A stretch of 64,000 nt of DNA from Arthrobacter sp. MYb229 (GTDB taxonomy: Bacteria; Actinomycetota; Actinomycetes; Actinomycetales; Micrococcaceae). The translations under genes were made by a program, and so were the position numbers. The DNA is taken from NCBI RefSeq assembly GCF_002975405.1, contig NZ_PCPS01000004.1:124001-188000 (forward strand), read 5' to 3'. A model generated the notes under the pieces. It searched no databases, was not told the DNA's origin, and saw only the letters and a list, made by a program, of their open reading frames with translations. Below are positions 43,208 through 50,834 of the stretch, piece after piece (position 1 is the stretch's first letter; every line of letters begins with the position of its first letter).

Positions 43208-44346
43208 CCTTAAACGATAAGCTTGGAAAACCAGCTCCCCAAACGAAGGCTTCCACGCTCGTGAAACTCGTCATCGATGCCCGATATACCCGGGTCACCC
43301 ATCACGACGGAATCAGCCGCTATACCGCGGGACTCATCGAAGCAACGGCCAAGATCGCCGACGTGACGATGCTGATCAACGATCTGCGGCAGTTGGACCT
43401 GCTGCCAGATGTTCCGCACCTCAAGATTTCTGCCCCCACGAGCGTCCTTGAACCGTTGGTGGCGCTGCAGATCAATAAGCTGCAGCCAGATGTGGTGTTC
43501 TCCCCGATGCAAACCATGGGCACGCTGGGGCGAAAATTCCCGGTCATTCTCACCCTGCACGATCTGATTTACTATGCGCACCCGCATGCCCCGAAATTCT
43601 TGCCCGCGCCCATCCGCTGGGGCTGGTTCCTGTTCCACCAGGTCTACTTCCCGCAACGAATTCTGCTGAACCGTGCCGACGCGGTAGCTACCGTTTCACA
43701 AACCACCGCGGATCTGATGCGCAAGCACAGGCTCACTAAGCGACATATCGGCTTGGTATCCAATGCTCCGTCGCGCGAGAGCGCAAGCCGCGATCTGCGA
43801 GCGACCGCGAAGAACACGCTGCTCTACATGGGATCATTTATGGAATATAAAAACGTCGAGACGTTGATCCGGGCCATGCGGCTGCTGCCCGATTACGAGT
43901 TGCACCTGCTCAGCGGCATCAGCCAGCAGCGTCGCGCCGAGTTGGAAGCTGAAATTCCGCACAACGCCAAGGTGGTATTCCATGGGGGAGTGAGCGACGA
44001 AGAGTATGCCCGCTTGCTGGCTTCGTGCACCGCCTTGGTGACCCTGTCGCGTGAAGAAGGATATGGGCTTCCGCTGGTGGAAGCGATGAGTGCGGGCACT
44101 CCGGTGGTAGTCACCGACATGCCGATCTTCCGAGAAGTGGCCCAAGATGCGGCCCTTTTTGCGGACCCCGATAGCGCGGAAGCCTTCGCGCAACAGGTGC
44201 AGAAGCTCTCGGACCGGGATGTCTGGAGAGAATATGCGGACCGTTCGCTTGTTCGTGCCGGCCAATATTCGTGGGATGCCTCGGCCCGGCAATTAGTTGA
44301 ACTGGCGCAGTACGCGATTGAGAACTCGCGCCGTTCGCCAAAATAG
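43204..44346 (+). CDS. GT4-type glycosyltransferase
   Basis: A glycosyltransferase of family 4, 380 residues from GTG 43204, which overlaps the MFS stop as GTGA. A second GTG at 43261 (361 residues) begins exactly at the first Rossmann strand VKLVIDARYTRVTHHDGISRYT and may be the true start. Donor-site features: LLYMGSFMEYKNVETLIRAMR, FHGGVSDEEYARLLASCTALVTLSREEGYGLPLVEAMSAGTPVVV (E-x7-E). Acceptor unknown; envelope polysaccharide or, by position, the siderophore. Confidence 0.83.
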   Translation: MTLNDKLGKPAPQTKASTLVKLVIDARYTRVTHHDGISRYTAGLIEATAKIADVTMLINDLRQLDLLPDVPHLKISAPTSVLEPLVALQINKLQPDVVFSPMQTMGTLGRKFPVILTLHDLIYYAHPHAPKFLPAPIRWGWFLFHQVYFPQRILLNRADAVATVSQTTADLMRKHRLTKRHIGLVSNAPSRESASRDLRATAKNTLLYMGSFMEYKNVETLIRAMRLLPDYELHLLSGISQQRRAELEAEIPHNAKVVFHGGVSDEEYARLLASCTALVTLSREEGYGLPLVEAMSAGTPVVVTDMPIFREVAQDAALFADPDSAEAFAQQVQKLSDRDVWREYADRSLVRAGQYSWDASARQLVELAQYAIENSRRSPK

Positions 44347-44426
44347 GTTTCGACTTGGATTTGAAAGGAATCGCCGACTCTCGGGTCGGGTAGCTGCATG
44401 CCTTGCGCGCGAGTTGAATCCCTGAT

Positions 44427-44456
44427 TTCAAAACAGTACTTGGCTAGTGCTAAAGT
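44427..44456 (+). promoter_or_regulatory. tRNA-Asn (copy 2) promoter
   Basis: TTCAAA, 18 bp, TAAAGT preceded by TGC (extended -10). Near-identical in layout to the copy-3 promoter. Confidence 0.6.
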
Positions 44457-44470
44457 AGTTCTCGTAGCTT

Positions 44471-44543
44471 TCCTCCATAGCTCAATTGGCAGAGCATTCG
44501 ACTGTTAATCGAAGGGTTACTGGTTCAAGTCCAGTTGGAGGAG
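44471..44543 (+). tRNA. tRNA-Asn (GTT), copy 2
   Basis: Identical 73-nt sequence to copy 1, acceptor TCCTCCA/TGGAGGA, anticodon GTT. Own promoter 14 bp upstream and terminator 7 bp downstream. Marks the left edge of the accessory-looking 44.5-56.1 kb segment. Confidence 0.97.
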
Positions 44544-44550
44544 CCAAGTG

Positions 44551-44592
44551 AACACCCCGTATTCATCTTCAGATGAATACGGGGTGTTTTTT
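44551..44592 (+). terminator. Terminator of tRNA-Asn copy 2
   Basis: AACACCCCGTATTCATC pairs with GATGAATACGGGGTGTT around a TTCA loop and is followed by TTTT. Unrelated in sequence to the terminators of copies 1 and 3. Confidence 0.92.
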
Positions 44593-44833
44593 AGTATCGA
44601 TCCGTTGTTCGGCACCCGGGCACGCGAATGGTCCTTCTGGTGGGTCAATGCCTGTGCGTTTACAGAACTATTACGCGCCACGACGGTCTCAAAAATTGCG
44701 TTGGGTTGCTGGGCGCAGCCGTCGGCGTCAATCAGGAACAAGCTTCCTCACTGGCCTAGTTGGAGAAGGAGTTATTTTCCGCGAAAACGAGTAGGGTCGG
44801 CGGTCACGAAACCAATTGATGCAAGAGGGTCCT

Positions 44834-45868
44834 TCACTTCCGACGCTCACGTGTTTCATGGTGGTTCTTGCCACGTCTGTTTTCGTTCGTATCATTGATA
44901 TTTGCAACTGTATCCACGCGAGGGCGCGCAGACGGACGCTCCAGGAGCAGGCCAACTCCGGCAAGAATGATGAAAAGTCCGCCAATGAGTCCGAAGGTCA
45001 CGGGCTCGTCCAGCCACAGCACGCCTATGGTGGAGGCCGAAATGGGAACCAGAAGCGCAACGGTCGATGCAGTCACCGGCCCAGCTTGGCGAATAACCCA
45101 GAAATAGACCAAATAGCCCGCGGCGGTAGCTCCGAGGCCCAGCGCAAGGACGGCAATTAGCGGACCGCCAGTGATTGGGCCAATCGGGGGTGCGATGGCG
45201 GTAAGTGGGACCAGAAGTGTTGCAGCGGCAAGTTGCTGGCCGAGGGCGAGTGTCATGGGAGGAGTGCCGAGAAATGACTTTCGGGCGTAGACGCCGCCCA
45301 CAGCGTATAGCAGAGCCGCTGTCAAGGAGGCTCCAACCGCCACCAGTGCGCGGCTATCGACCTGCAACGGAGCTCCTCCCACGAGCATCGATACACCGAC
45401 AATGCCAGTTATGACACCTACCATCTGGCGTCGAGTGACCCTTTGCCTAAGCCAGAAAGCGGCAACGAATACCGTGAACATTGGTGTTGTGGCGTTCAAG
45501 ATCGACGCCATCGACGCGTTGAGTCCAACGATTGCCGTTGCGACAAGCGTGAGTGGAGCCGCGACATTAAGGGCCGCTAACAGTAGGAATGCAGGGAACC
45601 GCCGGCCGACTGCGTGCCAAGTTGCTTTGCTGGCAGCAGTCATAAGCGTAAGCGCCAACGCTGCGACGATGAAGCGACCATGGGTCGTTCCGACGGCTCC
45701 GAATGCCGGAGCGGCAATGGCAATCAAGGGGAACGAACTTCCCCAGAGCAGGCCAACTAGCAGTAGGGCGCCGGTTACTCGTACTCGGCCGGACAGGGCA
45801 ACTCGCGCGCGTCGCCTTGGCCTTTGGTTGTAAGTTTTCGAAATGTCCGGTCGATGTGCGTCAGTCAT
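44834..45868 (-). CDS. EamA/DMT-family permease
   Basis: A 344-residue drug/metabolite transporter with ten spans in two EamA repeats (LLLVGLLWGSSFPLIAIAAPAFGAV ... MVGVITGIVGVSMLVGG; second repeat LVAVGASLTAALLYAVGGVYARK ... GLLFIILAGVGLLLE-like end). C-terminal tail is highly charged. Only one nucleotide separates its ATG from the stop of the 97-residue upstream gene, so the two are coupled. Substrate unknown; exporters of amino acids and metabolites are common in this family. Confidence 0.83.
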   Translation of the reverse strand: MTDAHRPDISKTYNQRPRRRARVALSGRVRVTGALLLVGLLWGSSFPLIAIAAPAFGAVGTTHGRFIVAALALTLMTAASKATWHAVGRRFPAFLLLAALNVAAPLTLVATAIVGLNASMASILNATTPMFTVFVAAFWLRQRVTRRQMVGVITGIVGVSMLVGGAPLQVDSRALVAVGASLTAALLYAVGGVYARKSFLGTPPMTLALGQQLAAATLLVPLTAIAPPIGPITGGPLIAVLALGLGATAAGYLVYFWVIRQAGPVTASTVALLVPISASTIGVLWLDEPVTFGLIGGLFIILAGVGLLLERPSARPRVDTVANINDTNENRRGKNHHETRERRK

Positions 45869-45869
45869 G

Positions 45870-46163
45870 CTAAATCGCGACCTTTCGCTTCAGATCTTGG
45901 AACAACTGGAAATGCGCGGAGGATCCGTACCACGCGCTCCCTGACTGGAGTAAGTTGCTGATTCGCCGTCGTTCTCCTTGGCGCCACCGCACGGCCGTGT
46001 CACGCGGCATGTCCCGATCAATATTGGCGTTCGTGCCACTGATTCCAGCTGCGTCCAGCCGATTCGCAACGGAGTGTTCGGCTTGGTGCCAATCGAAGCC
46101 AACGGTCTCAATGCGTTTCGTCAGCAAATTAGATGCGCCGAAGAGTTCTGTGGACTCTCTCAT
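45870..46163 (-). CDS. Hypothetical protein (97 aa) upstream of EamA
   Basis: A 97-residue soluble protein with no domain I recognise, rich in R, D and S, with the segment FDWHQAEHSVANRLDAAGISGTNANI. An excellent ribosome site AAGGAGA stands 6 nt before the ATG, and its stop is 1 nt from the EamA ATG, both favouring a real coding gene. It could be a truncated remnant of a larger protein. Divergent from the DHA2 exporter over a 240-bp region. Confidence 0.5.
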   Translation of the reverse strand: MRESTELFGASNLLTKRIETVGFDWHQAEHSVANRLDAAGISGTNANIDRDMPRDTAVRWRQGERRRISNLLQSGSAWYGSSAHFQLFQDLKRKVAI

Positions 46164-46298
46164 TAGGTCTCCTTGGGTGAGGTTTCCGGAAATTCGATGT
46201 TGTTTGCCCTATGAAGAGCGTTAGCTGTCATTTGAGGTCAGCCATCGGGCCTTTCTCCTGCCGTATGACCGGTCGTGATGACGTCTCGGTGTGCTTAA

Positions 46299-46328
46299 TT
46301 GACAGATATACCCCCCTATGGGTATACC
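46299..46328 (+). promoter_or_regulatory. DHA2 exporter promoter
   Basis: Consensus -35 TTGACA (46299-46304), 18 bp, TATACC (46323-46328). The first CsoR-like box lies exactly between -35 and -10. Confidence 0.65.
46307..46326. promoter_or_regulatory. CsoR-like operator 1
   Basis: TATACCCCCC-TA-TGGGTATA, AT-flanked C-tract facing a G-tract, the type bound by CsoR/CstR/RcnR-family repressors. Fills the promoter spacer of the DHA2 gene. An interlaced GGGTAT-ACCTT-ATACCC inverted repeat links it to the second box. Confidence 0.65.
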
Positions 46329-46336
46329 TTATACCC

Positions 46337-46353
46337 ATACCCCCTATGGGTAT
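46337..46353. promoter_or_regulatory. CsoR-like operator 2
   Basis: ATACCCCCTATGGGTAT, 17 bp, with ATACCC-N5-GGGTAT symmetry. Lies 50 bp upstream of the first ATG of the DHA2 gene, just past the expected transcription start. Confidence 0.65.
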
Positions 46354-46403
46354 AGATTGTATCCATACCGGATATATCCTGGAATCTTTCAGGAGGAACT
46401 CAC

Positions 46404-47846
46404 ATGTCTGTCCACCCACCACCATCGCCAGCAAAGCGATGGTTCGGCTGAGCTGTCATGATGGCACTGATCGCCACGGCCCAGTTCGTAGTCATCATGG
46501 ACACTTCGATCATTGGCGTCGCCCTGCCCGACATGCAACGAGATCTCGGTTTCACCCCGGAGTCCCTATCATGGGTATTCAACGCCTACGTAGTGGCATT
46601 CGGCGGCTTGCTCTTACTTGGGGGTCGTCTTGCGGATGCCTTCGGAGCGCGGAAGGTCTTTGTGTTGGGCTGGCTCGTATTGATCGCAGGATCGCTGATG
46701 GCTGGAGCAGCCACCAGCATTGGGCTTGAGATCGCAGGCCGCGCCGTTCAGGGTGCCGGATCTGCCCTGATCGCGCCGGCGGCGCTGACTCTGCTCATGA
46801 TGCTCTTTGGCGGCACTGCCGATCTTCCTAAGGCCTTCGCGGTCTACGGAGCTGCGGCACCAATCGGGGGCACCGCCGGCGTCTTCCTCGGCGGAGTGCT
46901 GACCGAATACGCGAGCTGGCCCTGGGTTTTCTATGTCACCATTCCGATCGCGGTCTTCGTGCTGGCATTCACCGCAACGGTGCTTCCTCGAACCGCGAGG
47001 AAGGCGTCGGGATCAATTGACATCGCCGGGGCATCCACCGTGACTGGCGGGCTTGCTGCGACCGTCTACGCTATTGTGAATGCCCCAGAAGTGGGGTGGC
47101 TTACCGCGCCTACTCTCGGCGTCCTGGCCGGAGGCCTCGTCCTTTTGGCTATTTTCTTCGTGATTCAGGCAAGAAGTCGCAACCCCCTGCTGCGCCTCGG
47201 ACTGCTTCGCACGCCGCTCCTCGGGGCGGCCAATGGCGCACAGCTCCTGCTGGGTGCGGCATGGGTATCCATGTGGTTCTTCCTGAATCTGTATCTACAG
47301 CAGGTGCTTGGTGCTACCGCTTTCGCTGCTGGTGCCGCGCTCCTGCCGATGACCGGCCTGGTCGTGCTCGTCATGGTCGCGTTGGCGCCACGGCTTCAAG
47401 CCCGGTTCGGTGCCAAGGCGCTGATTGTCACCGGGCTGCTCGTGCTGGCGGCCGGACTCATGTGGCTCTCCTTGATGCAACCGGACGGAAACTATGCCAC
47501 AGACGTTCTACCGGCATCGCTGCTGGCGGCCCTCGGGATGTCATTGGCGTTCGTCCCCTCACTTGGTACCGCGATCAATGCCGCACCGCCCGTCGAAACG
47601 GGTGTTGCCTCCGGGTTGGTGAGTACCAGCTACCAGATCGGATCGGCCCTCGGCCTCGCAGCCCTCACGGCAATCGTTTACGGTATCTCCGGTGCCGAAC
47701 CGTCCGCGGTGGATCTGACGCGGGGGTATTCGGCGGCCTTCATCGGTGCCGCCATCCTCGCCTTTGCAGGAGCGGTGATAACTGCCACCACTATGAGCAA
47801 ATCCGCTGCTTCCACTCCCTCGTCAGGCGAATCAATCTCCGCATGA
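46404..47846 (+). pseudogene. DHA2-type MFS transporter with in-frame TGA at codon 16
   Basis: AGGAGG (46391-46396) points to ATG 46404, giving MSVHPPPSPAKRWFG, then TGA at 46449-46451, then AVMMALIATAQFVVIMDTSIIGVALP in the same frame. The body is an intact 14-span QacA/EmrB-type exporter, 462 residues if translation restarts at ATG 46458 (46458-47846), which keeps the whole first helix. So it may be a nonsense mutant, a sequencing error, or a functional gene using reinitiation. Motifs: RLADAFGARKVFV and GRAVQGAGSALIAPAALTL. Controlled by the CsoR-like boxes upstream. Confidence 0.7.
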
Positions 47847-48661
47847 CAGCGGGGACGAGGTATTAGGGCGCATCACTTCAGCTTCTTTTATTTCAGTCTG
47901 GATGCATCAACAGGTAATCAATAATCGACAGGCGGATACAAAAAGCCCAACACCAACTGCTGATCGCTCGCGAAGGGTCACTCAACTCATTGGGAGCCAA
48001 GCGATCCGCGGCAACCCTAAATCCAGAGGTAATGGGGGTGTGGCTCATAACCTGTGAGGAATTGAGGGCCGTGCGGCGGATTTAGCAGCGTCTTGACATC
48101 GCAGCCAATTCGCTAGTTTAGAAACTGGGGCCGGAGGCGGGCAACTAGCTCGTCTTCGGTTTCGTTAACTGTCCGTTGAGTTCTTCAATTATTGATACGG
48201 CTTCCGGAGCCTATATGGACACCGTCAAAGAACCGACCGTGAACTTCATGATTCGAGAGTACTGCGGACTAAGTGGGAGCTGTCACGGACCGTTGGACCG
48301 TAAAAACGTAGGCGGCCTCATTCTCTGGTGTAACGAGTGAGCATGGAGATTTTGGCATGCGGATTTGCACGCTGAAAGAAAGAAGCCAACGTGCACGGGA
48401 ATCAGCTGGAGAACCTACCCTATTGAGCCGTCCGTGGTAGGGGCAGCGCACCTGCGCGAACGCTGGTGAACCGGTACCTCGCGGCGCAATCCACCATGTC
48501 ACGATGGACCCCCGAAGTGAACTACAGCCAGTAGCCGGGCGATGGAACCAGTACCCTGGTCGGCGGCCCATAGGTTCTTGGCGTTACCGAAAACACGACG
48601 ATCCGCCGATCTGTGTAATGCCGTGGAGCCAGCGTTCATCCGAAACCCCATGAAAAGCTCG
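47847..48661. other. Gene-poor 0.8-kb stretch
   Basis: No open frame here has a ribosome site, family signature or plausible composition; the longest (48269-48571, minus, 100 codons) reads like non-coding sequence. No terminal inverted repeats or transposase fragments could be recognised by eye. Probably decayed sequence between two accessory units. Confidence 0.5.
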
Positions 48662-49564
48662 TTAATGGGCCAAGGCGTGACGCAGGACAGTAAGTTCGTG
48701 TTTGGTCTGTACCGTTCGGGTTTGCTCCATAGCGGAAATTGTCTGGACTAGAACGTCGGCCACCAACAGGGAGGTCAGCGCTTCTGCGGTGAGTCCCGTC
48801 GGGGTATGTGGAGCGTGCAGGCAGACCTCGACCTCGCCGCTGAGTTCCTCTTGTAGTTCGTCGCTAATCAGTACGACTTTTGCTCCTACGTCGCGAGCGC
48901 GTTGGAGCAATACGCGAAGGTCGGCAAGCATTCGCCCAGGGGCGAAAACCATCACTGCGTCCTCGGCGCTGATCATCAGCAGTTGGTCGGCCAGTTGAAA
49001 GCCACTGGCGGATATGAAATGGGAGGGAAGCCCGATGCGATTGAGCTTGAGAGCAAGATGCTCCGCTGCCAATCCCGAGGCTCCGACGCCATAGGTGATT
49101 ACCCGCGGGGCCGCCAGCGCCAAGTGCACGGCGCGCGTCATTGGTTCGATGGAGGATTCGGCGAAAGCCAGTTCCAAGCGTTCCGAGGCCTCCGTGTTCA
49201 CGCTGCGCCAGACCTCCTCAATGTTCCCTCCGATACTCTTGATCCGTTGGCGTGCCCGAATCTCGGGGGAGACCGCGGCGGAGAACGGCGCCGCGACCTG
49301 CTGTTTGAGTTCGGAGAGACCGCTGTATCCGAGTGACTGGATGGTGCGCACCACCGTGGCGTTGCTGGTTCGGCTCTCTGCGCCAAGGTCTTGCGCCCCG
49401 GCGTAGAGCAGCCGCTCGGCAGTGGTGCGCACTAGTAGTTGGGCCACCGAACGTTCGGCCTTTGATAGTTCTTCCCAGTGGTCGCGGACCCGCTGCTGTA
49501 AAACTAACAAGCCTGGATTCTCCGTAATGTCTGTTACATCACCAGATTTTGTTGTATCGTTCAT
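48662..49564 (-). CDS. MurR/RpiR-family transcriptional regulator
   Basis: A 300-residue repressor/activator from ATG 49564 (a start at 49594 gives 310). The N-terminal HTH_6 domain has LSKAERSVAQLLVRTTAERLLYAGAQDLGAESRTSNATVVRTIQSLGYSGLSELKQQV, followed by a SIS sugar-phosphate-binding domain (RVITYGVGASGLAAEHLALKLNRIGLPSHFI ... VLISDELQEEL). AAGGGAAG precedes ATG 49564. Divergent from the peptide-import operon it most likely controls through the TGTCTGTTACA repeats. Confidence 0.87.
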   Translation of the reverse strand: MNDTTKSGDVTDITENPGLLVLQQRVRDHWEELSKAERSVAQLLVRTTAERLLYAGAQDLGAESRTSNATVVRTIQSLGYSGLSELKQQVAAPFSAAVSPEIRARQRIKSIGGNIEEVWRSVNTEASERLELAFAESSIEPMTRAVHLALAAPRVITYGVGASGLAAEHLALKLNRIGLPSHFISASGFQLADQLLMISAEDAVMVFAPGRMLADLRVLLQRARDVGAKVVLISDELQEELSGEVEVCLHAPHTPTGLTAEALTSLLVADVLVQTISAMEQTRTVQTKHELTVLRHALAH

Positions 49565-49593
49565 TTCAAGCACTTCCCTTCTTGTAACAGACA
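49528..49593. promoter_or_regulatory. Inverted TGTCTGTTACA repeats at the RpiR gene
   Basis: TGTCTGTTACA at 49528-49538 and its exact inverse TGTAACAGACA at 49583-49593, centres 55 bp apart, with a smaller ACAGA/TCTGT dyad overlapping the second. One arm lies in the coding start of the regulator. Candidate binding sites for the RpiR protein. Confidence 0.45.
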
Positions 49594-49658
49594 ATACATC
49601 TGTTTATGGGAGCGGCACCAACGGCAACGGGCATTCGCGCCAATAAGGAACACCTTCA

Positions 49659-50834
49659 ATGGAACAGTTGAAACTTCGCACCCTAGAGATTTCGGGAACC
49701 CCGCGAGAACGGGGTAGGCAATACGGACAAGGAGCTGCCGACCTAATCACGAAGGCCATTTCCTTCTACACGGAGGCCTTTGACCAACAACTCGGACGCA
49801 GTTGGGAGGGGATGCGTGAACGGGCGGCGGCTTGGGTGCCACTGTGCGCCGAGAAGGCTCCGGAGATCATGGAGGAGATCGCCGGGATTGCCGAGGGCGC
49901 CGGGGTCCAGATGCTTGACATCCTGTTGTTGAACCTGCGAGGGGAGGTCATCTACGACGCGGCGGCTCTGCCCGCCCCGGACGAAGATGAAGTTGAGGGT
50001 TGCACGAGCTTTGCGCTGCTGGATTCTGCCAGCGGAGACGGGCACGTCTACGCTGGACAAAACTGGGATTGGCGCCATGGCACTCGGGACACGGTGCTGA
50101 TCCTGCGCGTTGTTCAGGACCCGCTGCCAACGCTGATCATGCAGGTGGAGGCCGGGCAGATCGGCCGGCACGGGGCCAATAGCGCGGGCATTGCGCTGAA
50201 CGCCAATGGGTTGGGTGGCCGATTCGGCACTGCCTTGGGGCTACCGCAGACCTTCATCCGCCGTATGGTGCTGAATCAGAGCGAATTCGCCGACGCCCTG
50301 AACACGCTGGTGCGCACCAAGACTCACATCGCCTCCAACGCGTTACTCACTTTCGCGGACGGATTTGCCATTGACGTGGAAACCACCCCGGGGCGCAGTG
50401 GCTGGATGTATCCCACGAACGGGCTGCTCGTGCACGGAAACCACTACCAGGCATTCATCCCCGCCCAGCTGGCTGAGAGCTACCAGCCGGTCTCGGTGGA
50501 CTCCCTCTTCCGGGTACCGCGCACAGAAGCGGGCTTGAGCCAGGTACGCATGGCCACGGACAGCCAGCAGGCACGCCAGCTGATTCATCAAGCCATGTCT
50601 GATCATCTGGGCTACCCGGAGTCGGTGTGCACCCACCCGGATGTGCGCCGTCCCGAAGTCCGCCAGTGGTCGACGCTGCTCTCCAGCTGCATCGACTTGA
50701 CCACAGGCGAGTACTTCATTGCCCCGGGCAACCCCTGCACCAATGACTACCAAATTCTTCCCTGGAACGTCCTTGATGGCCCGGGCAGCCGCAACTCAAT
50801 CGCAATGGGAACCACGAAGGAGAACGCATCATGA
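49659..50834 (+). CDS. C45-family Ntn-hydrolase / acyltransferase
   Basis: A 391-residue relative of the penicillin acyl-CoA:6-APA acyltransferase (C45 peptidases). The expected self-cleavage nucleophile is Cys in DEVEGCTSFALLD (about residue 114), followed by GQNWDWRHGT, IGRHGANSAGIALNANGL and NALLTFADGFAIDVETTPG. Autocleavage would expose the N-terminal Cys that hydrolyses or transfers an amide-linked acyl group. AAGGA precedes the ATG. First gene of an operon with a full Dpp-type importer; stop overlaps the binding-protein start. No signal peptide, so it acts in the cytoplasm on imported substrate. Confidence 0.85.
   Translation: MEQLKLRTLEISGTPRERGRQYGQGAADLITKAISFYTEAFDQQLGRSWEGMRERAAAWVPLCAEKAPEIMEEIAGIAEGAGVQMLDILLLNLRGEVIYDAAALPAPDEDEVEGCTSFALLDSASGDGHVYAGQNWDWRHGTRDTVLILRVVQDPLPTLIMQVEAGQIGRHGANSAGIALNANGLGGRFGTALGLPQTFIRRMVLNQSEFADALNTLVRTKTHIASNALLTFADGFAIDVETTPGRSGWMYPTNGLLVHGNHYQAFIPAQLAESYQPVSVDSLFRVPRTEAGLSQVRMATDSQQARQLIHQAMSDHLGYPESVCTHPDVRRPEVRQWSTLLSSCIDLTTGEYFIAPGNPCTNDYQILPWNVLDGPGSRNSIAMGTTKENAS

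Noticed and set aside
44548-44898. 116-codon plus-strand frame after tRNA-Asn copy 2
   Set aside because: It begins in the tRNA terminator hairpin and runs into the EamA gene; no family similarity.
48269-48571. 100-codon minus-strand frame in the gene-poor interval
   Set aside because: No ribosome site or recognisable domain; Trp/Arg/Pro-rich as expected of non-coding high-GC sequence.
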